A DNA stretch of 64,000 bases, taken from NCBI RefSeq assembly GCF_033118175.1, contig NC_083714.1, positions 13,454,001 through 13,518,000 on the forward strand, written 5' to 3'. This document shows, piece by piece, positions 1 to 10,846 of this stretch. Each line of letters opens with the position of its first letter. The stretch's first letter is position 1. Made by a program: the position numbers and the translations under genes. The DNA comes from Dama dama (taxonomy: Eukaryota; Chordata; Mammalia; Artiodactyla; Cervidae). The notes below the pieces were generated by a model, which saw nothing but the letters and a program-made list of their open reading frames with translations, had not been told where the DNA came from and made no database searches.

Positions 1-199
1 AGTAGCTGTATACCACTGTAATATATTCCTGAAAGGCTATTAATAAATCAGATTTTCACACAGCAAGCCTCATTTTCCACTGATTGTCTCTTTGTTATTA
101 TTGCTCTTTTACAAACGAAGTGCATGTTCACTTCTTTGGTTCAAGTGTATGAAGTAACAGAATTTCTGAGATAACTATGAGTAATCTGGTATATATCAT

Positions 200-1245
200 T
201 CCAAATGTTTGTTGTGCACAGATACATTCATATACTTATTTTTTCAAAATGAGATTATGCATATTGCCCTACAGGTTGCCTTTATGCATTTAATCATACA
301 TCACAAACATTATCCCATGTCTTTATATTTGTATGTAGATAGATATCTAAAGAATTACACCTCATCCTTTTTTCACTGTTACACGGTATTCCATAGTATG
401 GATATACCATAATGTGTTAGCCAAAGCCCTACTGATGTACAGTCAGGATTTTTCTCTAATTTTTCACAATATGCCAATTAATATTCCAATACATATAGCT
501 TTGTATATTTGTCCAAGCATCTCTACAGTGGAGCACTATAAGTGGAAATGATGCTGGGTCAAAGAGTATGTCCATTCTAAATTTTAAAAGATACTGTCAA
601 ATTGTCTTTCAAAAAGGCCAGATGAATTAATACTCCTACTTAGAGTGTGTAAGAGTAACATTTTCCTTATATTCTTGAAAACATTGAATATTATCAATCT
701 TTAAAAATCTTGCCAATCTGATAGGTAATGCCATCTCATTGTTGTTTAATTGGCTTTCATTAAAATGTTTGGTAGCTGTTTGTATTTTTCTGTGAAAGTA
801 ATGACTATTCATCATAGAAAGTATAGAAAACACCAAAAATGTATGAAGAATGCTGTTTAATTCCACAATTCTACTGCCCTGGGAGAACCACTGTTAATAT
901 TTTGATATATTTTTATCAGTTTTGTCTTATGCATATTTCTTCCAAAATTGGATACTGTGTGCTTTTTTCACTTGACATATAACATGAGCTCTCCCCCATT
1001 TGCTAAAAATTATTTAAAAATAATGTTTAGGATTGCAGACTATTCTAGTATATGAGAGTCATAATTTATTTAACTAGTTACCTATTCTTTGCCAGACATT
1101 TATGTTGGTTTTTAAATTTTCCCAGTACTATAAATGATTTTGTTGTGTCTTCCTAATTATTTTGTTAGAATAACTCCTAGATATAGATTTATTGAATCAA
1201 ATGATGCATTTCAAGGTAATTGACTCACATCACCATAACAATTTT
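200..1245 (-). mobile_element. Ancient L1 (L1M-type) fragments
   Basis: The stretch around 535-780 reads, on the minus strand, like the 3' part of old mammalian L1 elements: on the plus strand there is a 'gctgggtcaaagagtatg' block near 553-571, 'tcttgccaatctgataggt' near 708-726 and an 'atctcattgttgttt' block just after. A second similar block follows at about 940-1200. The copy is heavily diverged, with no usable open frame. The L1 class is fairly safe; subfamily and exact ends are not. Confidence 0.5.
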
Positions 1246-2699
1246 CCTCTGATTTTAAAAAGAAATTGAAAACGATGATTTGTAATGATAGTCCCATTTA
1301 TCAATAGACCCCAATAGGAAAACAAATATATGTGCTTGTCTGTTGTAAAATCACAAAGGTAATTTTAAATTAAATTAAATATAATGATTCTTGAAATAAG
1401 ACACAAAATAAATACAGCTTAGTTCAGGATAGAGAGGGCATTTCTTTTGTGTAGGATTTGAGTTTAAGACATTTTTTGGCAGGAATACAATATTTTAACA
1501 TTCTACTGGAGAAAAAAAGTTGAGGGAGAGATAGCTTAGTTGAACAGAACACACTAACCATAAAAGTTCCTTTCAGCCTCCATCACATTTCCCTCCTTCA
1601 CACCCCATACTCCACCCTGTTTCCCAGCATTTTGCAGAAGCTGCTGCTTTTTGGGAAATACACAAGCTGACCTAGGGCTAAAAGACCAAATACAGAAAAC
1701 CAAGAAAAGCACTGATGCAATGTACACCTGTAAATGAACAAAAAAGAAATAGCCAAGAGGTAATAAATACATGAAAAATGAGTCTTAAGATAGTTCAGAA
1801 CAGATCAGTTTTCTGGTAAAGTTCTCTGATCATAAATTTTGATAGAGCCTTTATCTTATCTAGGACAGTTTTTCATGTGAGAACATCTTCCGAATTGGAG
1901 ATAAATGCTAATGCAAAGACCACCATCAGCTTCCCTCATCTGAGATGACTAGCTTCACCCTTTCCTTTCCACTTGCTCTATGTTAATCCCAAGATTACAA
2001 ACAAACTCATGCTATACTGTACCTAAATGTAACACAACCCTTCCCAGAGAGATCGTAAACTCTGGATTCTTCATCAGGGACTAAAGTTGCTAGTTGTACT
2101 CTTCTGGCAATGGCAATGAAATGACCCAGAGCTTCCCAGGCCTTGTGCCTGGAAAGAGACTCTATGGGTGGCAGAGCAGAATCACCTTACCATTTCATGT
2201 AACATTTTCCTACAAATGAAGTGGATGGGGGGAAACATTTTGAAACCCAGTATCTTCCTGCAACAATAAAATGCATCATCAGATTAAGTGAAAGTCAAAA
2301 TATCCTCATTTCAGATAGGAATTTAAGACTGGAAAAGTTCAGGAGATGAGAAATATTTGAGCCACTGATTAGGAAAGAGTGCTATGTCCTGTGTGAGTCA
2401 GTTATGTTTGATAAACAAACATCTATGACACACATTGCAAAACGTAGATTAAGAAACCTCAGGGTAGAGGACAGATCATCACACGTAGAAAGCACCCAGG
2501 CATTTAGCCAGTACACAAAGAAGAGTGTGACTCTGGAACTTGAAAGCCTGTATCCCTAGGCCTTATTTATTTTCCTTTTTAACCTCTTTTGTTGATACAG
2601 GTTTGAACTGAGGCAACGGTTTTAATTTTTACATATGCAAACATAAAAAGAGTATGTGTTGCTTCTGAAATTTAGCATAACACATGAACTTCTCAAATA
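1246..2699. other. Unassigned non-coding DNA
   Basis: AT-rich sequence in which I recognise no repeat family, RNA gene or exon. Open frames here are short and look like chance. Confidence 0.5.
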
Positions 2700-2905
2700 T
2701 AATTTTAGAGCTGTAATGGACTTGAAAGCTAATCTAGAGTACAGTCACTCATTTATTTACAAATGAGGAAACTGGGGCTTCAAGAGTTTAATTTATCCAA
2801 GGTTACAAAACTAGTTGTTTCAGAACTAGAGACCAGAACATGGATCTCCTGACTGGGCTCAAAGCTCTTCCTATTTTGCTACATTGCCTACCTCATATCA
2901 ATTTG
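2700..2905 (-). repeat. MIR SINE
   Basis: The plus strand carries the reverse complement of the MIR core: 'caaatgaggaaactgggg' at about 2760, followed by a diverged 'ccaaggttacaaaactag' and 'agctcttcctatt'. This is the mammal-wide tRNA-derived SINE, well decayed. Confidence 0.65.
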
Positions 2906-2933
2906 CCAAAGGTTTGATGATCTAACCATAAGC

Positions 2934-2987
2934 TATATATATATATGTATATACATATATATATATATATATATTTTTTTTTTTTTT
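2934..2987. repeat. (TA)n microsatellite plus oligo-T
   Basis: About 40 bases of alternating T and A with minor interruptions, followed by about 14 T residues. Confidence 0.95.
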
Positions 2988-3644
2988 ACCATTCTATGGT
3001 CATTTGACTTTTGAAGCAAATTTAAAAGGTTGTGTTTCCATAACCACATTTATTAAAGTGCCCTGAATTGCTCAGTTTTCTTTTTTTATCAGGAATACCT
3101 TTTTGAAAATAGCAAGAAAATGTGGTCTGTTCAGTTTATGTGGAACATGTCTAAGAAAGCAAGTGGAAATTTTGAGGGGAAAGATCATTTCTGCTCCCTA
3201 ATCTAATTCATTAAGGGAAAGAAACAAACTCTTCTAATGTATTTGTTGATTATCTGCATGTGGTCAATCTACTTTACAAAGGTCCACTTTGGGTTGCAAC
3301 CTCTTCCTTACCCAATGGAGGCATGGAGTTGATGGTCAGCTTGCCCCATTTATAGATGCCTTCCATATTTCCTGTCTGTCACTTTTATGACATTCCTGCA
3401 ATGTCATTTAACTGTATCAGCAAATATTCAAGTCCGGTAATGCCTGATATCAGAAGGGAAATTTCCAGTGTTACGGAAAATGTGATATTCTCAGGAGTTG
3501 AGGCCAGAAAGACATTTGGGGTTATTTGCCAACTATAATTTTATGACACTAGTTCTCTTGTTCCTATTTGCTTCTGATCTTTCCATCTTCTACACTATAT
3601 AAAAGAAACTGTAAAAGTTCAGAAATACTCTACAGTCAGAAATA
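2988..3644. other. Unassigned non-coding DNA
   Basis: No recognisable repeat or gene. A 60-codon frame at 3356-3538 has no family resemblance that I can see. Confidence 0.45.
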
Positions 3645-4186
3645 ATCTGCATGGAAAATGTACAATAAACACAGAACAAGATGCTCAGCCTCATTAGTTA
3701 TTAGGGAATGTAAATTGAAACTATGTTGAGGTACCACTTCACATTCACTAGGAAGGCTATTTTTTAAAAAAGGAAGACAAAAAAAAGGAGAAATTGGAAC
3801 CCTCCCATACTGTTAGTGGGAATGCAAAATGGTATAGCTGTAGAAAACAATTCAGCAGTTCCTCAAAAAGATAAGTATAGAATTATCATGTAATCCAGCA
3901 ATTCCACCACTAGACATTTACCCCAAATAATTGGAAACAGGTAATCAAATAAATACAGGAACAACTTATGTTCAAGTAACACTATTCATTATAGCCCCAA
4001 AAGTGGAAACACCCCAGAGGTCCATCATCTTATGAATGGATAAACAAATATGGTATAATCATACAATGGAATATCATTTGGCCATAAAAATGAGTGAAAC
4101 ACTGATATGTGATACATAGTGGATGAACCTTAAAAACAGCATGCCAAGTGAAAGAGGTCAGACACAAAAGGTCACATAATGTATAA
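3645..4186 (+). mobile_element. L1 3'-region fragment (L1M-type)
   Basis: The typical L1 ORF2-3'/3'-UTR succession is readable: a tract like 'catactgttagtgggaatg', the 'ccaccactagacatttacc' block, 'gaatggataaacaaa' near 4036 and 'acaatggaatatcatttggcc'. These correspond to the degenerate C-terminal coding part of ORF2 and the start of the 3' UTR. Stops are frequent. It is cut off at about 4186 by SINE sequence. Confidence 0.75.
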
Positions 4187-4284
4187 TTCCATTTTTTTTC
4201 AGCCACATTGTTCGGGTTGTGGGATCTTAGTTCTTTGACCTGGAATCAAATCCTGGCCCATGGCAGTGAACGTGTTGAGTCCTA
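4187..4284 (-). mobile_element. CHR-type tRNA-Glu SINE, partial
   Basis: Antisense copy: an oligo-T run, then the complement of the SINE body ('gggatcttagttctttgacc') and of the B-box region ('ggaatcaaatcctggccc'), ending at 'gagtccta'. The 5' end of the SINE is missing where the next SINE begins in the opposite orientation, so the two lie head to head. Confidence 0.65.
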
Positions 4285-4478
4285 AGGACTTCCCTGGTGG
4301 CCCAGTGGTTTAAGACTTTGCCTCCCAATGCAGAGGGTGTGGGTTCAATCTATGATCAGGGAGCTAACTAAGATCCTACACACCTCATGGCCAAAATACC
4401 AAAACACAATACAGAAGCAATATTGTAACACATTCAATACAAACTTTAAAAACGGTCCATTTTAAAAAAAAAGAAAGA
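4285..4478 (+). mobile_element. CHR-type tRNA-Glu SINE
   Basis: Starts 'aggacttccctggtggccc', followed by an A-box-like 'cagtggtttaagac' and a B-box-like 'ggttcaatc'. The body ends with the family's 'gcaatattgtaacacattc' block and an A-rich tail. The tRNA-derived head gives it an internal Pol III promoter; it is non-coding. Confidence 0.8.
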
Positions 4479-4494
4479 AAGAAAAAGAAAACTT

Positions 4495-4770
4495 TACTGA
4501 GAAGGTGATGTTTGAGTTGAGATGGGAATGATGAAAGAAAGCCAGCCATGCTTAAGTCTCAGACAATAGTGGTCCAGGCAGAAGGATTATGAAGTACAAA
4601 GGTTTTAAAGTCCGATGGGGCTTGCATCTTCTACAATTGGATGGATCAAGAGAACCAAGGGCATAAGAGCATGGAAAGAAGACAGAAAGGTGGGGAGGGC
4701 CTGGTTTTTTCAGTTTTATAGGCTAGCGTAAGAAGTTTGATTTTATTCAGATGCACCTATGCTCTGAAAT
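4495..4770 (-). mobile_element. L2 LINE fragment
   Basis: Reads as the reverse complement of the L2 3' region: 'gaaggtgatgtttgagttgag', 'gccagccatgc', 'ccaggcagaagg' and 'gaagtttgattttattc' occur in the right order. Ancient, with no frame preserved. Confidence 0.6.
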
Positions 4771-4807
4771 GTCTTTCAGCACCAGCAGTCATCTGGACAA
4801 AGAGGAT

Positions 4808-4827
4808 AGTGAAACACACACACACAA
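4808..4827. repeat. Short (CA)n tract
   Basis: About seven CA units. Confidence 0.9.
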
Positions 4828-4915
4828 TTTTAAAAGAGAAATCCAAGATAATTACACCACTCTCTGTTTATGAGAAATCAATTTGATCAAGTTGAAAGAC
4901 TGTTGTTTGCCCTTT

Positions 4916-5190
4916 TAGTCCAGAGTTTCTCAACCATGGCACTATTGGCATTTGAGGCTGGATAATTCTTTATTTGGGCTTCTCTGGTGGCTCAGATGGT
5001 GAAGAATCCACCTGCAGTGTGGGAGACCTGGGTTTGATCCCTAGGTTCGGATGATTCCCAGAGAAGGGATAGGCTACCCACTCCAGTATTCTGGTCTAGA
5101 GAATTCCATGGACAGAGGAGCCTGTCCTGTGCATTATGCCATGTTTAACCTTCCCATCTCCAGGCTCATTCCAAAACATCTCTTGATTCC
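4916..5190 (-). mobile_element. MER5A (hAT) element split by a SINE
   Basis: The left part (4916-4975) has the antisense MER5A end 'gagtttctcaaccatggcac', then 'attggcatttgaggctggat'. The right part resumes near 5123 with 'ctgtcctgtgcattatgcc', which follows directly in intact MER5A. A Bov-tA lies between them. MER5A is a non-autonomous hAT DNA transposon fossil. Confidence 0.7.
4976..5122 (+). mobile_element. Bov-tA SINE, 3'-truncated
   Basis: Begins 'gggcttctctggtggctcag' (tRNA-Glu head, A box), has the B-box-like 'gggtttgatcc', then the Bov-A body 'cccactccagtattc' and 'ggacagaggagcc'. It stops before the usual 'gtcggacacgactgag' end, where MER5A resumes. Confidence 0.85.
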
Positions 5191-5379
5191 CAGAACTCAT
5201 ACATTAGTGCTAAGTAAATATTCAGTAAGTCCATTCAATGCACACTACCTATGTGGACTATGGAGTCACTATACCTCTGGATTTAAATAGTCTGGGTAGC
5301 TGCCTTAACTTTCCAGCTCACTTTGAGCACAGCCTAGAGAGACTAAGTCTTTTATTTACGTTTGTATAACACCAAAAGA

Positions 5380-5659
5380 CAGATAAGGCAATGGCACCCC
5401 ACTCCAGTACTCTTGCCTGGAAAATCCCATGAATGGAGGAGCCTGGTAGGCTGCAGTCCATGGGGTCGCTAGGAGTCGGACACGACTGAGCGACTTCACT
5501 TTCACTTTTCACTTTCACTTTTCACTTTCATGCATTGGAGAAGGAAATGGCAACCCACTCCAGTGTTCTTGCCTGGAGAATCCCAGGGACAGGGGAGCCT
5601 GGTGGGCTGCCGTCTATGTGGTCGCACAGAGTCGGACACGACTGAAGCGACTTAGCAGC
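5380..5659 (+). mobile_element. Bov-A2 SINE
   Basis: Dimeric Bov-A: two monomers, each with 'cccactccagt', 'cttgcctgga' and a 'gtcggacacgactga' end, joined by a 'cactttcacttttcacttt' linker and ending in 'gcgacttagcagc'. The flanks show a 12-bp TSD with one mismatch: 5368-5379 (aacaccaaaaga) and 5660-5671 (aacacgaaaaga). Confidence 0.93.
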
Positions 5660-5799
5660 AACACGAAAAGAATCATTTATTTTATGTATTCCAATGAAGT
5701 TCTCTGAAAACACAACTTTTATTCACTGACTTCAATTATGATTTTAGACTTGTATTTCCATATGCACTCTCTAGCAGGATAGAACATCCAGGACTCAAA

Positions 5800-5935
5800 A
5801 GTGGGGTTTCTTAACCTCGGTGCTATTGATTTTGGGATCAGACAACTCTTTATCGTGGAGGTCTGTCTGATGTAATACAGGACCAGCATCCCTGGTCTCT
5901 GCCCACTAGATGCCATAAGCAGTCTACCCAGATAA
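5800..5935 (-). mobile_element. MER5A (hAT) fragment
   Basis: Antisense MER5A: 'tttcttaacctcggtgctatt' near 5808, then 'agcatccctggtctctgcc' and 'cactagatgccat'. It resembles the left half of the 4916-5190 copy, but extends further into the element. Confidence 0.7.
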
Positions 5936-6472
5936 TTATAAAAATCTAAATGTTTGTAATAAATATACAGGAGTCCATACAAATGTAAATGAACAATGAA
6001 TAAATCAATATGGGAGAAGAGACAAATCTCCTGTGCAAAATTCTAAATCATTTACATAGATACTCCCCCTTTGATACAATGCTGCATAACTACTCACCTT
6101 GCAAGTGAAGGCTATACAAGGGAGTGACTTGCTTCCAAAGGATAGAGTATGAGATGGGTGGGATGAGGGGGGATAATGTTACAGTGGAGAAACCTCACAA
6201 ATACTATCTTGAACAGGTGGTCAAGATTAACACCACTAGTGATAAGTCATGTTGATCAGTTCAGTTCAGTTGCTCAGTCATGTCCGACTCTTTGTGACCC
6301 CATGGACTGTAGCACACCAGGCCTCCCTGTCCATCACCAACTCCCAGAGCTTGCTCAAACTCATGTCTATTGAGTCAGTGATGCCATCCAACCATCTCAA
6401 CCTCTGTCGTACCCTTGTCCTCCCACCTTCAATCTTTCCCAGCATCAGGGTCTTTTCCAATGAGTCAGCTTT

Positions 6473-7108
6473 TCACATCATGTGGCCAAAGTATTGGAGT
6501 TTCAGCCTTAGGATCAGTCCTGCTAATGAATATTCAGGACTGATTTCCTTTAGGATGGACTGGTTGGATCTCCTTGCAGTCCAAGGGACTCTCCAGAGTC
6601 TTCTCCAACACCACAGTTCAAAAGCATCAGTTCTTTGGTGCTCAGCTTTCTTTATAGTCCAACTCTCACAACCATACATGACTACCGGAAAAACCATAGC
6701 TTTGACTAGATGGACCTTTGTTGGCAAAGTAATGTCTCTGCTTTTTAATATGCTGTCTAGGTTGGACATAGCTTTTCTTCCAAGGAGCAAGCATCTTTTA
6801 ATTTCATGGCTGCAGTCACCATCTGCAGTGATTTTGGAGCCCCAAAAAATAAAGTCTGTCATTGTTTCCATTGTTTCCCCATCTATTTGCCATGAAGTGA
6901 CAAGACCAGATGCCATGATCCTAGTTTTCTGAAAGTTGAGTTTTAAGCCAACATTTTCATGCTCCTCTTTCACTTTCATCAAGGGGCTCATAAGTTCTTC
7001 TTCACTTTCTGCCATAAAGGTGGTGTCATCTGCATATCTGAAGTTATTGATATTTCTCCTGGCAATCTTGATTCCCACTTGTGCTACATCCAATCCAGCA
7101 TTTCTCAT
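6473..7108 (-). pseudogene. BovB reverse-transcriptase fragment
   Basis: A 211-codon open stretch covers the RT palm and the region C-terminal to it. It starts at MRNAGLD, has GIKIARRNINNFRYADDT with the two catalytic aspartates, then the KVKEEHENVGLKL helix, DFIFWGSKITADGDCSHEIK, and the later CESWTIKKAEHQR and LWCWRRLWRVPW blocks. In an active element this would belong to a protein of about 1,000 residues that copies BovB RNA at a nicked target. Upstream RT and the N-terminal endonuclease are in other frames or missing, so it is a dead remnant. Family assignment is secure; expression is not expected. Confidence 0.9.
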
Positions 7109-7318
7109 GATGCACTCTGCACATATAAGTTAAATAAGCAGGGTGACAGTATACAGCCTTGACATACCCCTTTCCTGATTTGGAACCAGTCTGTTGTTCC
7201 ATGTCTACTTCTAACTGTTGCTTCTTGACCTGCATACAGATTTCTCAGAAGGCAGGTCAGGTGGTCTGGGATTCCCATCTCTTTCAGAATTTTCCACAGT
7301 TTGTTGTGATTCACACTG

Positions 7319-7732
7319 TCAAAAGAATTTGGCATAGTCAATAAAGCAGAAATAGATGTTTCTCTGGAACTCTCTTGCTTTTTTGATGATCCAGCAGATG
7401 TTGGCAATTTGATCTCTGATTCCTCTGCTTTTTCTAAATTCAGCTTGAACATCTGGAAGTTCATGGTTCACGTACTGTTGAAGCCTGGCTTGGAGAATTT
7501 TGAGCATTACTTTACTAGCGTGTGAGATGAGTGCAACTGTGAGGTAATTTGAGCATTCTTTGGCATTGCCTTTCTTTGGGATTGGGATGAAAACTGACCT
7601 TTTCCAGTCCTGTGGCCACTGCTGAGTTTTCCAAATTTGCTGACATATTGAGTGTGGCACTTTCACAGCATCATCTTTTAGGATTTGAAATAGCTCAACT
7701 GGAATTCCATCACCTCCACTAGCTTTGTTCAT
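7319..7732 (-). pseudogene. BovB RT fingers/palm fragment
   Basis: A 137-codon stretch in the same BovB copy, upstream of the YADD segment and in a different frame. It includes GGDGIPVELFQILKDDAVKV, WKRSVFIPIPKKGNAKE and the RGIRDQIANICWIIKKAREF helix ending in FIDYAKFF. Intact BovB reads FIDYAKAFD here, the first catalytic aspartate (motif A); a one-base shift interrupts that motif in this copy. Confidence 0.88.
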
Positions 7733-7920
7733 GGTGATGCCCTAAGGCCCTCTTGACTTCACATTCCAGGATATCAGGCTCTAGGTGAGTGATCACACCA
7801 TCATGATTATCTAGGTCATGAAGATCCTTTTTGTATAGTTCTTCTGTGTATTCTTGCCACCTCTTCTTAATATATTTTGCTTCTGTTAGATCCATAATGT
7901 TTCTGGTAAGTCATGTTGAT

Positions 7921-8296
7921 AACCTTAGATATGATGTGATGAGAATGGCACTTCACCTCTATTGTTCTTCCTCTTAAAAAGCCAGAACCCCAGTCTAATC
8001 TTGAGAATGATTTCAGACAAATCACAACTGAGGAACATTCTACAAAATACCTGACCTGTACCCCTCAAAACTGTCAAGATCGTCAAAAGGGAGGAAAATC
8101 TGAGAAACCTTCACTTAGAGAAAGCTAAGGAGACATGACAATTAATACAATGTAGCTTCTTCAAACAGAAAAGAAGTGTTAGATAACAACTAAGGACTTC
8201 TGAATAAGGAATGCACTTTAGTTAATGATAACATATCAATATTGTTTCTTTGGTTGTAACAATATATCATGCTAGCAACAATATATCAGACTAATA
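7921..8296. other. Unassigned non-coding DNA
   Basis: Nothing recognisable between the BovB TSD and the next SINE. Confidence 0.5.
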
Positions 8297-8498
8297 TGTG
8301 ACAGCCCCTTAGTCCTGTCTGACTCTTTGCTACCCCATAGACTGTAGCCTGCTGGCCTCCTCTGCCCATGGAATTCTCCAGGCAAGAATACTAGAGTTGG
8401 CTAGCCATTCCCTTCTCCAGGGGATCTTCCCAACTCAGGGATGGAATCCAAGTCTCCCGCACTGTGGGTGAATTCTTTACCATCCAAGCCACCAGGTT
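8297..8498 (-). mobile_element. Bov-tA SINE
   Basis: Antisense Bov-tA: 'tctgactctttgctacccca' at left (complement of the 3' end), 'ctccaggcaagaatact', then the complement of the B box and head ('accatccaagccacc'). Diverged. Confidence 0.88.
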
Positions 8499-8572
8499 AA
8501 CAATAGGAGAAAGTAGAGGTATTCAGGAAGTCTCTCTCCTCTGTAACTTTTTTGTAACTCTAAAGATATACT

Positions 8573-8865
8573 GGGTGTTCATTGGAAGGACTGATGCTGA
8601 AGCTGAAACTCCAGTACTTTGGCCACCTCATGTGAAGAGTTGACTCATTGGAAAAGACCCTGATGCTGGGAGGGATTGGAGGCAGGAGGAGAAGGGGATT
8701 ACAGAGGATGAAACGCTGGATGGCATCACCGACTCGATGGACATGAATTTGAGTTAACTCCAGGAGTTGGTGATGGACAGGGAAGCCTGGCATGCTGCGA
8801 TTCATGGGGTCGCAAAGAGTCGGACATGACTGAGTGACTGAACTGAACTGAACTGAACTGAACTG
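8573..8865 (+). mobile_element. BovB 3'-end fragment
   Basis: Only the last 0.29 kb of BovB: it starts in 'cattggaaggactgatgctg', includes the C-terminal 'ttggccacctcatg' part, and ends in 'ggtcgcaaagagtcggaca' plus an (ACTGA)n tail. An 11-bp perfect TSD, aaagatatact, lies at 8562-8572 and 8866-8876. Confidence 0.95.
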
Positions 8866-8894
8866 AAAGATATACTAATGTTTGAAAGGTTATC

Positions 8895-8968
8895 TTTTAA
8901 ATGTCTGCAGACATGGCCAAATGTTCTCTAGAGGGCAAAACCTTCCCCAGTTGAGAACCACAGCTCTA
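8895..8968 (+). mobile_element. MER5 (hAT) fragment
   Basis: Short sense fragment: 'ggccaaatgttctctagagg' followed by the terminal 'cagttgagaaccaca'. Confidence 0.55.
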
Positions 8969-9020
8969 ACTCAATCTAATCATTTGCCTTTTCATTATAG
9001 CACTTCCACCCTCTGTACTG

Positions 9021-9238
9021 GGCTTCCCTGCTGGCTCAGTGGTAAAGAATCTGCCTGCCTATGCAGGAGAAATGGATTCAATCCCTGGGTCAGGAAGATC
9101 CCCTGGAGAAGGAAATGGCAACTCAGTCCAGTATTCTTGCCTGGGAAATCCCAAGGACAGCCTTGTAGCCTGGTGGGCTACAGCCCATGGGGTCGCAAAA
9201 GAGTCAGACACAACTTAGTGTCTAAACAGCACAACTCC
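9021..9238 (+). mobile_element. Bov-tA SINE
   Basis: 'gggcttccctgctggctcag' head with A box, B-box-like 'gattcaatccctgg', Bov-A body and the 'agtcagacacaactta' end. An extra 'cagccttgtag' lies in the body. Confidence 0.9.
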
Positions 9239-9244
9239 TTATAG

Positions 9245-10010
9245 TATTTTACCAAGTTTGAGATTCTTCTCTATGTTGTCAGCAACTCTTGATGTTCAAG
9301 AATTTTTCTTAAAACTTTAAAATCTTCTGAGTTCTCATCTACAGCTTCCAGAACTTTCTTCCTCTCCACTTTTGTCTGGCAATCCACAACATACCTATTG
9401 AAGTGAGGTTCATCGTCATCTCCCTCATGGGTAATAATATCTAACAAATCAAGTCTATAAATTCTCCCATTTCAAGACATGAGATAATTGTTAAACTATT
9501 TTTTCTTTGTGGTATGAAAATCTTCAATGATATGACTAATTTAACAGGGCTACTTTTGGAGTTTGTGTCATTTGAATATGAGCCATTGGTTCTCCTTGAA
9601 TGACTGTACAATAAGCTTTCCTCTGCTCCAAAAACAGGATGGGGGTAGTACTTGCATGTCCTTACTGTTTCAGTAAGTGTAATCTTGTCATCATAAAAAG
9701 GCTGCTTTGTCTGAAAAGATATTCCAATGAATTATGGAATAGAAGCTTTCTGCTTTGGCTATAAAGTAGAATTAACTTAAGGCAAAGAGGTTTATCAAAC
9801 TTAATGTCATCAATCATTTTCCATAGCTTTTCATAATGAAAACTCATCTTAAGTCATGGTTGTTCAGTTATAAATACTAATTAATCTCTGTCCTCTCCCG
9901 GATCTAAAGATGAAGGAGATGAAGGAACAAAAGAGCTTGACTCAATATTGAAATTAAACCTGAAAAAATGAAAGAGAGCAGTAAGAAAGAATGACAAAGA
10001 CAGTCAATCA
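9245..10010 (-). pseudogene. Unidentified coding-like remnant
   Basis: The minus strand reads like decayed protein sequence in several frames. The best piece, about 9286-9465, is roughly 60 codons ending in a stop: it contains DIITHEGDDDEPHFNRY, VVDCQTKVERKKVLEAVDE and FKVLRKILEHQELLTT. Upstream at 9662-9847 is MSFHYEKLWKMIDDIKF, with another frame giving FYDDKITLTETVRTCKYYPH. Further upstream (about 9885-9965) a frame reads FNIESSSFVPSSPSSLDPGE, directly after a pyrimidine-rich stretch ending in AG that resembles a splice acceptor. Frame changes and stops mean it is not intact. I do not recognise the family: it could be a retrocopy, an old exon of a lost gene, or a transposon protein. No poly(A) is visible because a Bov-tA abuts the 3' side. 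Confidence 0.4.
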
Positions 10011-10833
10011 CTCATTAAAGGTTTAATTCTCTTTCTGAAGTGGTGGCTCCTTTATACCACTGTTTCCTTGATATGCTCTTCCTATTCCCACCCAGGATGT
10101 AACAGAAACATAGCCTGTGCTTTTATTGTGTGTGTTACAGATTATCTTGACTAGGCTGGTGCTAGTGATAGAACTTTTTCTGAAACAAATCAGATGACAC
10201 CTACCCCTATTACTTCCTTTACCTATTAGCACAATTCTGTGCACACTGAGGCTTATCACGCCCGAAGGAGTGATAAGTTGGGTTTTTGTTTGTTGGGTTT
10301 TTTCTGGGGCACACAGAAGAGGAGAGAGAGCTTCAAAGAACAGAGGGAAAGGTGGAGTATTGGTGCTCCTGCTAGCCCTTTGGATTCAAGGCTCAATGTG
10401 GAAGATGGAGTCAAAAGTTGAAAAAAACATTTTCATGAAGGACCTTCTGTGATTCTGAGCTCAAATGTTGCTGTTTAGGGCCAAATTGATAAAATTAATA
10501 TAAAGTTGGGTGAGGGTCCCAATCTCAGTACTTCAAGGACTGGAAGCTCAATGCTATTTGCCCAAAGGGTATCAGCAACAGAGATAGTGATGAGGTGCCT
10601 TGTCTGGTAGGCTGGACTAGAAGAATATGAATGATATTGTTACAAGCACATGTGGTAAAGCTTTCTGCAGAGGATGGCTAGAAATAACTGGAGAGTCTTT
10701 GGAAGGGGATTAAATTCCTCTGAGAGCAGGTGGGGCTTTGCAGCTGATGAAATTTGGATAGTAGCAATCATGTGATCTCATTTCACCAAATGGAAAAATC
10801 TGGCATATTTGTGTTACATAATTCTTGTTATCT
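10011..10833. other. Unassigned non-coding DNA
   Basis: No repeat family or exon recognised. Two overlapping 60-codon frames at 10239-10452 show no family features. Confidence 0.45.
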
Positions 10834-10846
10834 AGGCCTCACTTCT

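Larger units (their letters stand above)
6257..7906 (-). mobile_element. BovB (RTE) LINE, 5'-truncated
   Basis: The 3' end with its TCAGT-type repeat tail lies at the left, and the copy runs leftward from the end of the linker region through the reverse transcriptase (RT) to the C-terminal zone. The YADD catalytic motif of RT is at 7025-7036 on the minus strand. A perfect 14-bp TSD, taagtcatgttgat, flanks it at 6243-6256 and 7907-7920, so this is a classic target-primed integration. The endonuclease half is absent. Stops and frameshifts make it inactive. Confidence 0.95.

Noticed and set aside
4976..5060. tRNA-like A and B boxes, possible tRNA gene
   Set aside because: All tRNA-like heads in this window continue into Bov-tA or CHR bodies; none has a complete cloverleaf with a free 3' end.
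5380..5659. Tandem similar units, possible CRISPR or satellite
   Set aside because: Two diverged Bov-A monomers with the standard linker, i.e. one Bov-A2 SINE. The genome is eukaryotic.
6249..6932. 227-codon open frame on the plus strand
   Set aside because: It is antisense to the BovB RT; the real coding sense is minus (YADD, CESWTIKKAE). The same applies to plus-strand frames at 19590-20147, 23777-24286 and 43209-43589, and to the minus-strand frame at 60104-60775.
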